34,989 nt of DNA. Origin: JBOFFC01 sp051648405. GTDB taxonomy: Bacteria; Planctomycetota; Planctomycetia; Pirellulales; Lacipirellulaceae. Of this stretch, positions 7,535 through 14,450 are shown piece after piece. The notes beneath the pieces are model-generated. The model did not search any database. It was not told the DNA's origin and saw only the letters and a list, made by a program, of their open reading frames with translations. Position numbers and translations under genes: made by a program. The stretch lies in the NCBI GenBank assembly GCA_051648405.1, contig JBOFFC010000169.1:1-34989 (forward strand). Direction: 5' to 3'. Every line of letters starts with the position of its first letter. Positions within the stretch are counted from its first letter, which is position 1.

Positions 7535-8128
7535 ATGGTTACGATCCGCTACACCGGTGACGCCCTCTGGGAGCGAATGGAGCGAGCCGTGCAGAAGGTC
7601 CGCGAGCGGATCGAACGGGTCGCCACAGCGCTCGACGGAGCCGGCGTCCCCTACGCCATCGTGGGAGGGAACGCGGTCGCGGCGTGGGTCGCCCAGGTCG
7701 ATGAGGCAGCGGTCCGGACGACGGCCGACGTTGACGTGCTCCTCGACCGTTCGCGACTCGCCGACGCGACCGCGGCGCTCGTGGCCGTGGGGTTCGTCTA
7801 CGCCGAAGTGGCGGGGGTCACCATGTTCCTCGACGGGCCTGACTCGAGTCCCCGCGACGCGGTGCACGTGCTGTTCGCCGGCGAGATCGTCCGACAGCAC
7901 GACCCGGCGCCGAACCCAACGCTCGACCGAGTCGATCGGCCGAGGGTGTGGGCGACGATCCCGTTAAACGAGCTCGTCGCGATGAAGCTCGTCAGTTTCC
8001 GCAGGAAGGACCAAGTCCACCTGCTCGACATGATCGGGCTGGGGCTGATCGACGCTAATTGGCGGTCACGGTTGCCGCCCGCGCTCGGCCAGCGGCTGCA
8101 GACGCTGCTCGACGACCCCGACGGGTGA
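7535..8128 (+). CDS. Nucleotidyltransferase-fold protein (AbiEii/DUF6036-like)
   Basis: This 197-aa protein has the signature of a minimal nucleotidyltransferase. A helical start is followed by GVPYAIVGGNAVAAW (residues 37-51) with the GG motif, then RTTADVDVLLDRS (61-73) with the two metal-binding aspartates Asp65 and Asp67. A later conserved stretch, IPLNELVAMKLVSFRRKDQVHLLDM, is typical of the AbiEii or NTP_transf families, in which Lys and Asp residues line the site. Such proteins act as toxins modifying tRNA or proteins, or have unknown substrates. No partner antitoxin is adjacent on the same strand, so it may be solitary. It runs divergently from the 701-aa gene. The substrate is not deducible. 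Confidence 0.72.
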   Translation: MVTIRYTGDALWERMERAVQKVRERIERVATALDGAGVPYAIVGGNAVAAWVAQVDEAAVRTTADVDVLLDRSRLADATAALVAVGFVYAEVAGVTMFLDGPDSSPRDAVHVLFAGEIVRQHDPAPNPTLDRVDRPRVWATIPLNELVAMKLVSFRRKDQVHLLDMIGLGLIDANWRSRLPPALGQRLQTLLDDPDG

Positions 8129-8223
8129 GGCGGGCTTCGCGTAGGGCGTTCGGTGATCAATCGCCGCGAGAGTCTGGCATTCGGAACACGGAATGCGCCC
8201 CAGCGGCGGCGGTCGCTACACGC

Positions 8224-8382
8224 CTACTTCCGAGTCAATCGCTGCTGAAACGCACGGGCAATCGCCGCCTGCGCCTGCCTGGACAGCGGGTATGAGTACG
8301 CCGTGATCACCTTACCGGAAGCATCGAGCTTTTTCGGCTCGGCGCGGTCGGTCGCGGATTTGTCGGAGTTGGTTGTCGCCAT
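8224..8382 (-). CDS. Small hypothetical protein (52 aa)
   Basis: A 52-aa frame starts at an ATG preceded by AAGGAAA at short spacing and by its own promoter (8415-8442). The first 20 residues are polar and probably disordered; the second half (ASGKVITAYSYPLSRQAQAAIARAFQQRLTRK in outline) has a short strand and one basic amphipathic helix. No family is recognised. It lies directly downstream of the 2TM-GAF gene on the same strand, so it may belong with that pair, but its own promoter allows separate expression. Confidence 0.45.
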   Translation of the reverse strand: MATTNSDKSATDRAEPKKLDASGKVITAYSYPLSRQAQAAIARAFQQRLTRK

Positions 8383-8414
8383 TTTCCTTACCAAGTCGAG
8401 GAGGGATGTGGCAT

Positions 8415-8442
8415 ATTGTACACTATCCGTAGCGAGCGGCAA
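8415..8442 (-). promoter_or_regulatory. Sigma-70-like promoter of the 52-aa gene
   Basis: On the minus strand TTGCCG (8442-8437), a 16-nt spacer and TACAAT (8420-8415) precede the start codon by about 32 nt. A TG lies directly before TACAAT. It sits across the 3' end of the GAF gene. Confidence 0.5.
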
Positions 8443-9163
8443 CGTAGTTCGCGATCCCAATGCAGCAGTCGCCCACGTCCTGTCGTGGTGCGTCGTCGTC
8501 AAAGAATCCCGGGAGAATGGAGTCTAAGTAGACAACCGCAGCGAGTTCGTCAGTTTCTGGATTGATGATCGGCACGCCGTACCAGGACTTCGTCTGCGGG
8601 TTCACCGCCTTGGCTGCTTCCCGGGTGAAGCCCCAGTTCCGAACAAGCTCGTCAACGTAGTCGAGGAAGACATCGTTGCCTCGGGTTCCCGCAACGGTGG
8701 TTTTCTCTTTGGCGCATTGGCCAATTACTCCAGCGGTGCTCGGAAACCTCCGACCGCCGCAACTGCCGCCGCGTTCGTCTCCGAGATACTCAACAACCTG
8801 GATGAATTCGTCGCCGTTGCTCGTCGGTTTGTGGATGGTCACCCGAAGGCCCGATTTCTGTTGCTCGTCATACCGCGCCTTGATGAGGGACAGCAGCACC
8901 TGGAGGCATCCTTCGAGTTCGTGGGTAGAGTCAAGCCGCTCAGAGTTCCACCAGTCCACCGAGATCTTCGCAATCGAGAACGCGAATGTTCCAAGTGCGG
9001 CTGTTCCAAGCAGCACCCCGACGCACCAGTTGGGACCATCGAATGCTCGAACCACGCCGGCGGCGCCGCCAAACGATGCAAAGAGGGCAAGGGCCACGTC
9101 GTATGCGTGAGAACTCGACAGCAATCGCCATTGCCATGGTCTCGGTTCCGGTATGCCAGCCAT
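8423..9163 (-). CDS. Two-TM membrane protein with cytoplasmic GAF-like domain
   Basis: The protein has 246 residues from the ATG at 9163, one base after the stop of the DUF4406 gene (TAG-C-ATG), which implies translational coupling. Two hydrophobic segments (about 22-40 and 46-68) are separated by a short FDGPNW turn. A helix (78-105) follows, and then a GAF-like domain to the C terminus, with strands LRVTIHKP, FIQVVEYLG, AGVIGQCAK, SWYGVPII and ELAAVVYLDS, and an acidic FFDDDAP loop. GAF domains bind small ligands such as cyclic nucleotides or haem, but no ligand residue can be assigned here. The two-helix plus ligand-sensor form resembles membrane effectors of nucleotide-signalling defence modules; this is inference. 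GC content is visibly lower than in neighbours (31 of 60 at 8521-8580 against 42 of 60 at 10501-10560). Confidence 0.72.
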   Translation of the reverse strand: MAGIPEPRPWQWRLLSSSHAYDVALALFASFGGAAGVVRAFDGPNWCVGVLLGTAALGTFAFSIAKISVDWWNSERLDSTHELEGCLQVLLSLIKARYDEQQKSGLRVTIHKPTSNGDEFIQVVEYLGDERGGSCGGRRFPSTAGVIGQCAKEKTTVAGTRGNDVFLDYVDELVRNWGFTREAAKAVNPQTKSWYGVPIINPETDELAAVVYLDSILPGFFDDDAPRQDVGDCCIGIANYVAARYG

Positions 9164-9164
9164 G

Positions 9165-9500
9165 CTAGCGCTGCTCTTCTGCCAAGAAGTCATCAATCGT
9201 CTCGAACACCGCGATCCCAAGCGAGCGGGCAAGCCTTACCTCGCCTTGAGCACCGATCGACCGTTCCCATCCATCGACGCACACGATGGCATCGCAACGA
9301 CGGACCATTTCCAGGTCGCCTTCAAGCCACAGATCGTCCGGGGCTGCTCCTCCGAACCTCGCGGTATTCTTGTGCGGGCAAATGCAGGCGCATCCGGCCA
9401 GCCAAACCTGAAGTGCGACGCGCTCAGCTCGGCGGAAGTTCTGCTCGATCTCCCATTCCGAATCTGCCCGATACGGTCCGGCTACGTAGACGACCTTCAT
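9165..9500 (-). CDS. DUF4406 nucleoside 2-deoxyribosyltransferase-like protein
   Basis: This 111-aa protein has the family marks: YVAGPYR at 5-11 (nucleotide-binding first strand and loop), LWLEGDLEMVRRCDAIV (57-73) and GWERSIGAQGEVRLARSLG (77-95). Glu87 in this last motif is the likely counterpart of the nucleophilic Glu of deoxyribosyltransferases. Close families cleave N-glycosidic bonds in nucleosides or nucleotides; DUF4406 is common in phages and has few tested members. A GAGGA Shine-Dalgarno lies close upstream of the ATG. The gene begins 52 nt after cysNC on the same strand and is coupled to the 2TM-GAF gene behind it. A role supplying or removing a nucleotide signal for that partner is inferred. 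Confidence 0.8.
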   Translation of the reverse strand: MKVVYVAGPYRADSEWEIEQNFRRAERVALQVWLAGCACICPHKNTARFGGAAPDDLWLEGDLEMVRRCDAIVCVDGWERSIGAQGEVRLARSLGIAVFETIDDFLAEEQR

Positions 9501-9552
9501 TGATTCCTCACGCTACAACGGTGGGGCAGATGTCTGGCTCCGCTTCGTCATC

Positions 9553-11484
9553 TCAAACCACCCCGCGCTCCTCCAGCAGCTTCACCACTCGCTTCGCGCA
9601 TTCCTCGACCGACAGCTCGGCGGTCGGCAGGACCAGGTCGGGCGCGGTCGGGGCCTCGTAGGGGGCCGACACGCCGGGGAACTCGCGCAGCTCGCCGGCG
9701 TCGGCCTTGGCGTAGACCCCTTGGGTGTCGTGCTCGCGGCGCCAGGCGTCGGGGGCGTCGACGTGGACCACCAGGAAGCGGTCGCGGCCGACCACCTCGG
9801 CCGCCTTCTGGCGGACGTCTTCCTGAGGGGCGACCAGCGCCGCGAGGCAGATCAGCCCGGCGTCGTTCAGCGTGCGGGCGACCTCCGCGGCGCGGCGGAG
9901 GTTCTCGCTGCGGTCGCCGATCGTGAAGCCCAGGTCGCGGCTGAGCCCGCGGCGCAGCGTCTGCCCGTCGATCGTCACGACGACCCGCCCTTGGTCGAAC
10001 AGCATCCGCTCGACGGCGCCGGCGATCGGCGTCTTGCCGGCGGCAGGCAAACCGGTCAGCAGCACGGTCACAGGCTGCTGGCCGTAGCGCGCGGCGCGCT
10101 CGGCGGGGGTGACAGGGCTCTTGGCCGCCTCGATGCCGACGGCCGCCTCGCGGTCCCACGCGCTTTGCTCTTCTTCAGCCGCGGTCTGGTCGAGGATCAT
10201 CCCGGCGCCAACGGTGACGTTCGACAGGCGATCGACGATGATGAACGAACCGGTGCCGCGGTTGCGGCGGTAGGGGTCCATCGCGATCGGGTCGGCGAGC
10301 TCGAGCCGCACGCGGCCGATCTCGTTGAGGTGGAGCGCCGGCGCGTTCTCGCGCGACAGCGTGTTGACGTCGATGCGGTAGCGGAGCGTCTTGATGCGGC
10401 CCGTCGCCAGGCGCGTCGTCTGCTTGAAGACGTACTCGGCGCCGGGGAGCATCGGCTCGTCGGCCATCCAGACGACCGTGGCGTCGAACGCGCGGCTGAC
10501 CGTCGGCACGTTGTCGGGCCGCACCAGCATGTCGCCGCGCGAGACGTCGATCTCGTCCTCGAGGGTCAGCGTCACGGCCTGCGGCGCGAACGCCTCGGGC
10601 AGGTCGCCGTCGAAGGTGACGATCCGCTCGACGCGGCTCTTGCGTTTCGAAGGGAGGGCCATCACCTCGTCGCCGACGCGGACCTTGCCCGAGGCGATCG
10701 TGCCGCAGAAGCCGCGGAAGTCGAGGTTCGGCCGGTTGACGATCTGCACCGGGAAGCGGAAGTCGATCAGGTTCCGGTCCGACGCGATGTGCACGTTCTC
10801 GAGGTGGTGCATGAGGGTCGAGCCCTCGTACCACGCCATGTTCGGCGAGTGCTCGAGCAGGTTCTCGCCGTGCAGCGCGGCGATCGGGATGAAGTGCTGA
10901 TCGACCATGTCGAGGCGCGTGGCGAACTCGCGGTACTCGCGGCGGATCTCCTCGAACCGCTGCTGCGAGTACTCGACGAGGTCCATCTTGTTCACCGCCA
11001 CCAGGACGTGCTTGATCCCCAGCAGCGAGACGATGAACGAGTGCCGCTTGGTCTGCACCTGCACGCCGTAGCGCGCGTCGATGAGGATGATCGCCAGGTC
11101 GCACGTGCTGGCGCCGGTCGCCATGTTGCGCGTGTACTGCTCGTGCCCCGGGCAGTCGGCGATGATGAACTTCCGCTTCGCCGTGCTGAAGTAGCGGTAG
11201 GCGACGTCGATCGTGATCCCCTGCTCGCGCTCGGCCTTGAGGCCGTCGGTCAGCAGGGCCGGGTCGAACTTGCCGCCGGTCGTGCCGAACCGCTTGGAAT
11301 CGACCTCGAGGGCCGCGAGCTGGTCCTCGTAGACCATCTTGGCGTCGTAGAGCATCCGCCCGATGAGCGTGCTCTTGCCGTCATCGACGCTGCCACACGT
11401 CAGCAGACGCAGCATCTCCTTGCGCTCGTGCTCGCGCAGGTAGGCATCGATGTCGGTGGCGATCAGCTCGCTTTGGTAACTCAT
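9553..11484 (-). CDS. cysNC: Bifunctional sulfate adenylyltransferase subunit 1 / APS kinase (CysN-CysC fusion)
   Basis: This 643-aa cytoplasmic enzyme couples GTP hydrolysis to APS synthesis and then phosphorylates APS to PAPS. The N-terminal GTPase has GSVDDGKST (31-39), DCPGHE (110-115) and NKMD (165-168), followed by EF-Tu-like beta barrels to about 455. The C-terminal kinase (about 466-643) has a Walker A GLPAAGKT (478-485), the substrate loop DGQTLRRGLSRDLGF (506-520), ENLRR and PYEAP (608-612). Two deviations stand out: DGQ where many CysC have DGD, and LVAP (550-553) where E. coli has FISP, so the phosphorylated Ser of that enzyme is absent. The remaining motifs suggest activity is kept. 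It follows cysD after 118 nt and is probably co-transcribed with it. Confidence 0.95.
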   Translation of the reverse strand: MSYQSELIATDIDAYLREHERKEMLRLLTCGSVDDGKSTLIGRMLYDAKMVYEDQLAALEVDSKRFGTTGGKFDPALLTDGLKAEREQGITIDVAYRYFSTAKRKFIIADCPGHEQYTRNMATGASTCDLAIILIDARYGVQVQTKRHSFIVSLLGIKHVLVAVNKMDLVEYSQQRFEEIRREYREFATRLDMVDQHFIPIAALHGENLLEHSPNMAWYEGSTLMHHLENVHIASDRNLIDFRFPVQIVNRPNLDFRGFCGTIASGKVRVGDEVMALPSKRKSRVERIVTFDGDLPEAFAPQAVTLTLEDEIDVSRGDMLVRPDNVPTVSRAFDATVVWMADEPMLPGAEYVFKQTTRLATGRIKTLRYRIDVNTLSRENAPALHLNEIGRVRLELADPIAMDPYRRNRGTGSFIIVDRLSNVTVGAGMILDQTAAEEEQSAWDREAAVGIEAAKSPVTPAERAARYGQQPVTVLLTGLPAAGKTPIAGAVERMLFDQGRVVVTIDGQTLRRGLSRDLGFTIGDRSENLRRAAEVARTLNDAGLICLAALVAPQEDVRQKAAEVVGRDRFLVVHVDAPDAWRREHDTQGVYAKADAGELREFPGVSAPYEAPTAPDLVLPTAELSVEECAKRVVKLLEERGVV

Positions 11485-11486
11485 GA

Positions 11487-11598
11487 GAAGCTTGACAGGA
11501 TTGCAGGATAGGAAGCGATTGACAGGACGCGAAAAGAGGAAGACAGCGCGGTTCGTATCCTGTTGATCCGCCTCAATCCTGGAATCCTGTCAAGCTTC
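11487..11598. repeat. 112-nt imperfect inverted repeat between cysD and cysNC
   Basis: The outer arms 11487-11509 and 11576-11598 are complementary over 23 nt with one mismatch (GAAGCTTGACAGGATT...CAGGAT). Inner parts also pair: GATTGACAGGACGCGAA near 11517 against TTCGTATCCTGTTGATC near 11552, with a few mismatches. The whole spacer would fold into one long hairpin in the mRNA. GACAGGAT words recur inside, which suggests it derives from a dispersed intergenic element. Possible effects are RNase III processing or differential stability of the two cistrons. Confidence 0.8.
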
Positions 11599-11602
11599 TT
11601 CG

Positions 11603-12514
11603 TCAGTAGTATCCGCGGCGTTTCTTCTCTTCCATCGACGCGCCGGGGTCCTTGTCGATCGCGCGGCCCTCGCGCTCGCTGCGCGTGGCCAGCAGCATCT
11701 CTTGGATGATCTCGGGGAGCGTCTGCGCGCGGCTGCGGGTGGCGCCGGAAAGGGGGTAGTCCCCCAGTGTCCGGAAGCGGACCCACTCGCGACGCGACGT
11801 CTTGCGGATCTCGTCCGGCACGCGGTCGTCGTCCAGCGCTATCAGGTTGCCGTCCCACTCGACCACCTCGCGCTCTTCGGCGAAGTAGGCCGGCACGATC
11901 GGGATCCCCTCCAGGTGGATGTACTGCCAGACGTCGAGCTCGGTCCAGTTCGAGAGCGGGAACGCGCGGATCTGCTCTCCCTTATGGACCATGCCGTTGT
12001 AGAGGCTCCACAGCTCGGGGCGCTGGTTCTTGGGGTCCCAGGCGTGGTTCGCGTCGCGGAACGAGTAAACGCGCTCCTTCGCGCGGGCCTTCTCTTCGTC
12101 ACGCCGCCCGCCACCGAAAGCGGCGTCGAACTTGTGCTTGTCGAGCGCCTGCCGCAGCGCGCCGAGGTTCATCACCTCGGTGAACTTCTTGCTGCCGTGG
12201 ACGAACGGGCTGAGGCCCATCGCCAGGCCTTCCTCGTTGACGTGGTCGATGCATTCCATGCCCAGCTCGCCCCGGACGTGGCGGTCGCGGAACTCGTACA
12301 TCGAGCGAAAGTTCCACGTCGTGTCGATCAGCAGCAGCGGGAACGGCGGCTTGGCGGGGTAGAACGCCTTCCGCGCCAGGTGCAGCATCACGCACGAGTC
12401 CTTGCCCATCGAGAACAGCATCACGGGCTTCGTGAACTCGGCGACCACCTCGCGCAGGATGTGGATGCTCTCCGCTTCGAGCTGCTGGAGGTGCGTCAGG
12501 TTGTACGACGTCAT
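11603..12514 (-). CDS. cysD: Sulfate adenylyltransferase subunit 2
   Basis: The 303-aa protein is the catalytic ATP sulfurylase subunit, which adenylates sulfate to APS together with the GTPase subunit CysN. It belongs to the PP-loop family: LFSMGKDSCVMLHLARKAF (33-51) holds the SxGKDS pyrophosphate loop. Further typical CysD stretches are LLIDTTWNFRSMYEFRD, AAFGGGRRDEEKARAKER, FPLSNWTELDVWQYI and the C-terminal EEKKRRGYY. The length equals that of standard CysD. It is the first gene of the cysD-cysNC unit. No riboswitch or CysB-like site was recognised upstream. No reductase genes follow in this window, so whether PAPS feeds assimilation or sulfation is open. Confidence 0.96.
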   Translation of the reverse strand: MTSYNLTHLQQLEAESIHILREVVAEFTKPVMLFSMGKDSCVMLHLARKAFYPAKPPFPLLLIDTTWNFRSMYEFRDRHVRGELGMECIDHVNEEGLAMGLSPFVHGSKKFTEVMNLGALRQALDKHKFDAAFGGGRRDEEKARAKERVYSFRDANHAWDPKNQRPELWSLYNGMVHKGEQIRAFPLSNWTELDVWQYIHLEGIPIVPAYFAEEREVVEWDGNLIALDDDRVPDEIRKTSRREWVRFRTLGDYPLSGATRSRAQTLPEIIQEMLLATRSEREGRAIDKDPGASMEEKKRRGYY

Positions 12515-12641
12515 GGCGCTGCGGAGCGGGCGGGCTGCCCCCCGGGCGACGCGCGTTGCGACGCCGGGGCGGGGGGGGTCGGGCGAAGCCCGCCATCATC
12601 GTGGCTCCCGGGCCACGCGTCCAGGCGACGGCCGCGGAACG

Positions 12642-13043
12642 CTAGCGGTCCGACGCCCCTCGGCTCACGGCCAGCGCGGCAAGGCCCACGCCGAAGGCCG
12701 CCGCGCCGCCGAGTCGCAAGACGCCCCGCAGCCGACCGGCCGCTTCGGACGCCGTTCGCAGGGCCTCGCCGGTTTCGGCGAAGTCGAGCCGCGCGTCGCG
12801 GAGCCGCTGCTGAGCCGGCTGGTTATCGGGCTTTGCGAAGCTCAGCCGGTGCAGCTCGGCCGAAGCCTCCTGGTGCTCGGCAGCGCGCTCCGCCGTCCAG
12901 CCCGCCGCGGCGGGGGAGAGTGATCGGAGCCAGACGTCGGGGGCAACCGCGCCGAACCCGGCAATCGCGGCGCCGACGAGCGTCGCCGCGAGGCCCGCTC
13001 TTCGCAGGCCGTTGGTCCAAGAAGCAGCGGGAGCGGGGGCCAT
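12642..13043 (-). CDS. Small hypothetical membrane protein
   Basis: This 133-aa frame is unrecognised. It has one hydrophobic segment near the start (about 14-38, LAATLVGAAIAGFGAVA), a central charged helical stretch (50-105) rich in Ala, Glu and Arg, and a second hydrophobic segment (about 105-127, GVLRLGGAAAFGVGLAALAV). The hairpin-like arrangement suggests a cytoplasmic-membrane protein with a soluble helical loop. No Shine-Dalgarno is obvious and other frames are also open here, so it remains a prediction. It lies between cysD and the DUF1559 gene on the same strand. Confidence 0.5.
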   Translation of the reverse strand: MAPAPAASWTNGLRRAGLAATLVGAAIAGFGAVAPDVWLRSLSPAAAGWTAERAAEHQEASAELHRLSFAKPDNQPAQQRLRDARLDFAETGEALRTASEAAGRLRGVLRLGGAAAFGVGLAALAVSRGASDR

Positions 13044-13093
13044 CGATCGGCGCCTGAAGCGAAGCGGGTCGTATCTCGCCGGACCGTCCGCGG

Positions 13094-14221
13094 CTACTTG
13101 GTGGCGATCCCGTCGGGCGCGGTGTAGACCGCGTCGTCTCGGATGCTGATTGCGAACGACATCTTGAGCGGCTCCACGTCGTCCGTAAGGAACTCGACGC
13201 GACCATCGAGGTACGCGGCGTTCACTCCGCCGGGGTGCAAGCTACGCGGCGCGGCCGACTGATACCCCACCCACCCGACGGCGTGCGACGATTCGGCCGA
13301 ATCGACGCCGATCCACTTGCCGCAGGGCATGTTGGCGAGCTGCGCCGCGGCGAGGCCGTCGGCGGGGCACTCGACGAGCGTGTCGTAGTTCGGCCCGCGG
13401 TGGTTGGGCGTCTGCGACTGGTAAGCGAGCGCCAAACTGGCCAGGAACGGGGAAGCGATCCCGCCAACCCCGGGCGTCAACTGGTGCATATCCATCGCCA
13501 GCAGGGTCGAGCCGTTGAACGCCAAACCCCACGCGCCGCGCTCGTCGCGTTCGTGCGGCATAGTCCGCACTTCGCTCATCGCCATCGTCGAGCTCAAGCC
13601 ATCGACGACCTTCTCGAGTCCCAAAGGATTCGCAAGGAACGCGCCGCGGTAACGCAGTTGCATGTCGTTGTGCATCGGCGACGTGTACGCCGCGTAGTTC
13701 CCCTTGGCGAACCGCTTGCCCCCACTGAACACCTCGTGAACAAACGGCGCGGAGTACGAGTCGTCGGAGGGGCAGAGGAGACTTTGCAACGCGGTCGATT
13801 GCGGCTCGCCCTGCTGCGCGATCGCGGGCGCTTCGAGGTCGATGCTGTCGGCGACGGCCGTCTCTTCCAAGTAGGGAAGGATCACCACGATCCACGAGTG
13901 CTGTTTGCCGCGACGCTGATCGACGACTTCGTAGGTGACTCCCGCGGTGGTCTTGATCACCGGGTCGAGCAACCCGCAGGGCGGAAGCGTCTTCTGCGCC
14001 GACTCGTAGTTGAGGCAGGCCAGCATGAGCTGCTTCATGTTGCTGACGCACTGCGTCCGGCGAGCGGCCTCGCGGGCCGACTGTACCGCCGGGAGCAGCA
14101 AAGCGACCAGGATCCCGATGATCGCGATCACCACCAGCAGCTCGACGAGGGTGAACCCCCCCTCAGGGCGACGCGTTCTCGCGGCCTGGCGTCTCGACGG
14201 TGACGATGCGTTGCCTGCCAT
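13094..14221 (-). CDS. DUF1559 prepilin-like protein
   Basis: The 375-aa protein starts at the ATG at 14221, chosen because it places a type III (prepilin) leader properly: a basic stretch, then GG|FTLVELLVVIAIIGILVALLLPAVQSAREAARR with cleavage before Phe23 and the conserved Glu27 at mature position 5. The rest is the periplasmic DUF1559 domain (SBP_bac_10), with the usual features NMKQLMLACLNYES near the helix end, LPPCG, WIVVILPYLE, LLCPSDD, NYAAYTSP and the terminal HPGGVNAAYLDGRVEFL. This family is strongly expanded in planctomycetes. Members are thought to be pseudopilins or surface proteins; the specific role is unknown. It is divergent from the FKBP gene. Confidence 0.93.
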   Translation of the reverse strand: MAGNASSPSRRQAARTRRPEGGFTLVELLVVIAIIGILVALLLPAVQSAREAARRTQCVSNMKQLMLACLNYESAQKTLPPCGLLDPVIKTTAGVTYEVVDQRRGKQHSWIVVILPYLEETAVADSIDLEAPAIAQQGEPQSTALQSLLCPSDDSYSAPFVHEVFSGGKRFAKGNYAAYTSPMHNDMQLRYRGAFLANPLGLEKVVDGLSSTMAMSEVRTMPHERDERGAWGLAFNGSTLLAMDMHQLTPGVGGIASPFLASLALAYQSQTPNHRGPNYDTLVECPADGLAAAQLANMPCGKWIGVDSAESSHAVGWVGYQSAAPRSLHPGGVNAAYLDGRVEFLTDDVEPLKMSFAISIRDDAVYTAPDGIATK

Positions 14222-14311
14222 GCGTCGGGACGCTGAGCTCGCGGCGGGTATAGGTAGGACGAGAAGAGCCGTCCGGGGGGCGCCAGCAAGCGCCGCTCGA
14301 CGGCCAACCTC

Positions 14312-14317
14312 AGTATA
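14312..14317 (-). promoter_or_regulatory. -10 box of the DUF1559 gene
   Basis: On the minus strand TATACT matches the -10 consensus in five of six positions and lies about 90 nt before the ATG at 14221. No good -35 is seen at the normal distance. Confidence 0.4.
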
Positions 14318-14450
14318 CGAGAACGAGCGGCCTCCGCGATCATTCTGGACAGCGACGCAACGAGAATCCGTCCCCCCTTCGCCCCGACATTGCGAGCGGG
14401 GTAAGCTGCCTAACAGCCAGAACGCCACCGGACCCACGGGAGGGAACCCC

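Noticed and set aside
8383..8502. Longer form of the 52-aa protein (92 aa)
   Set aside because: It would begin with TTG inside the GAF gene and upstream of the promoter; the ATG at 8382 has a promoter and ribosome site.
9164..9232. Earlier TTG start for the 2TM-GAF protein inside the DUF4406 gene
   Set aside because: The ATG at 9163, one base after the upstream stop, gives normal coupling; the extension is the shadow of the DUF4406 frame.
9721..11511. 596-residue plus-strand frame opposite cysNC
   Set aside because: Antisense shadow of a gene with complete CysN and CysC motifs.
12515..12641. Possible riboswitch (SAM-type) upstream of cysD
   Set aside because: No conserved core or terminator-antiterminator structure recognisable; only GC-rich sequence.
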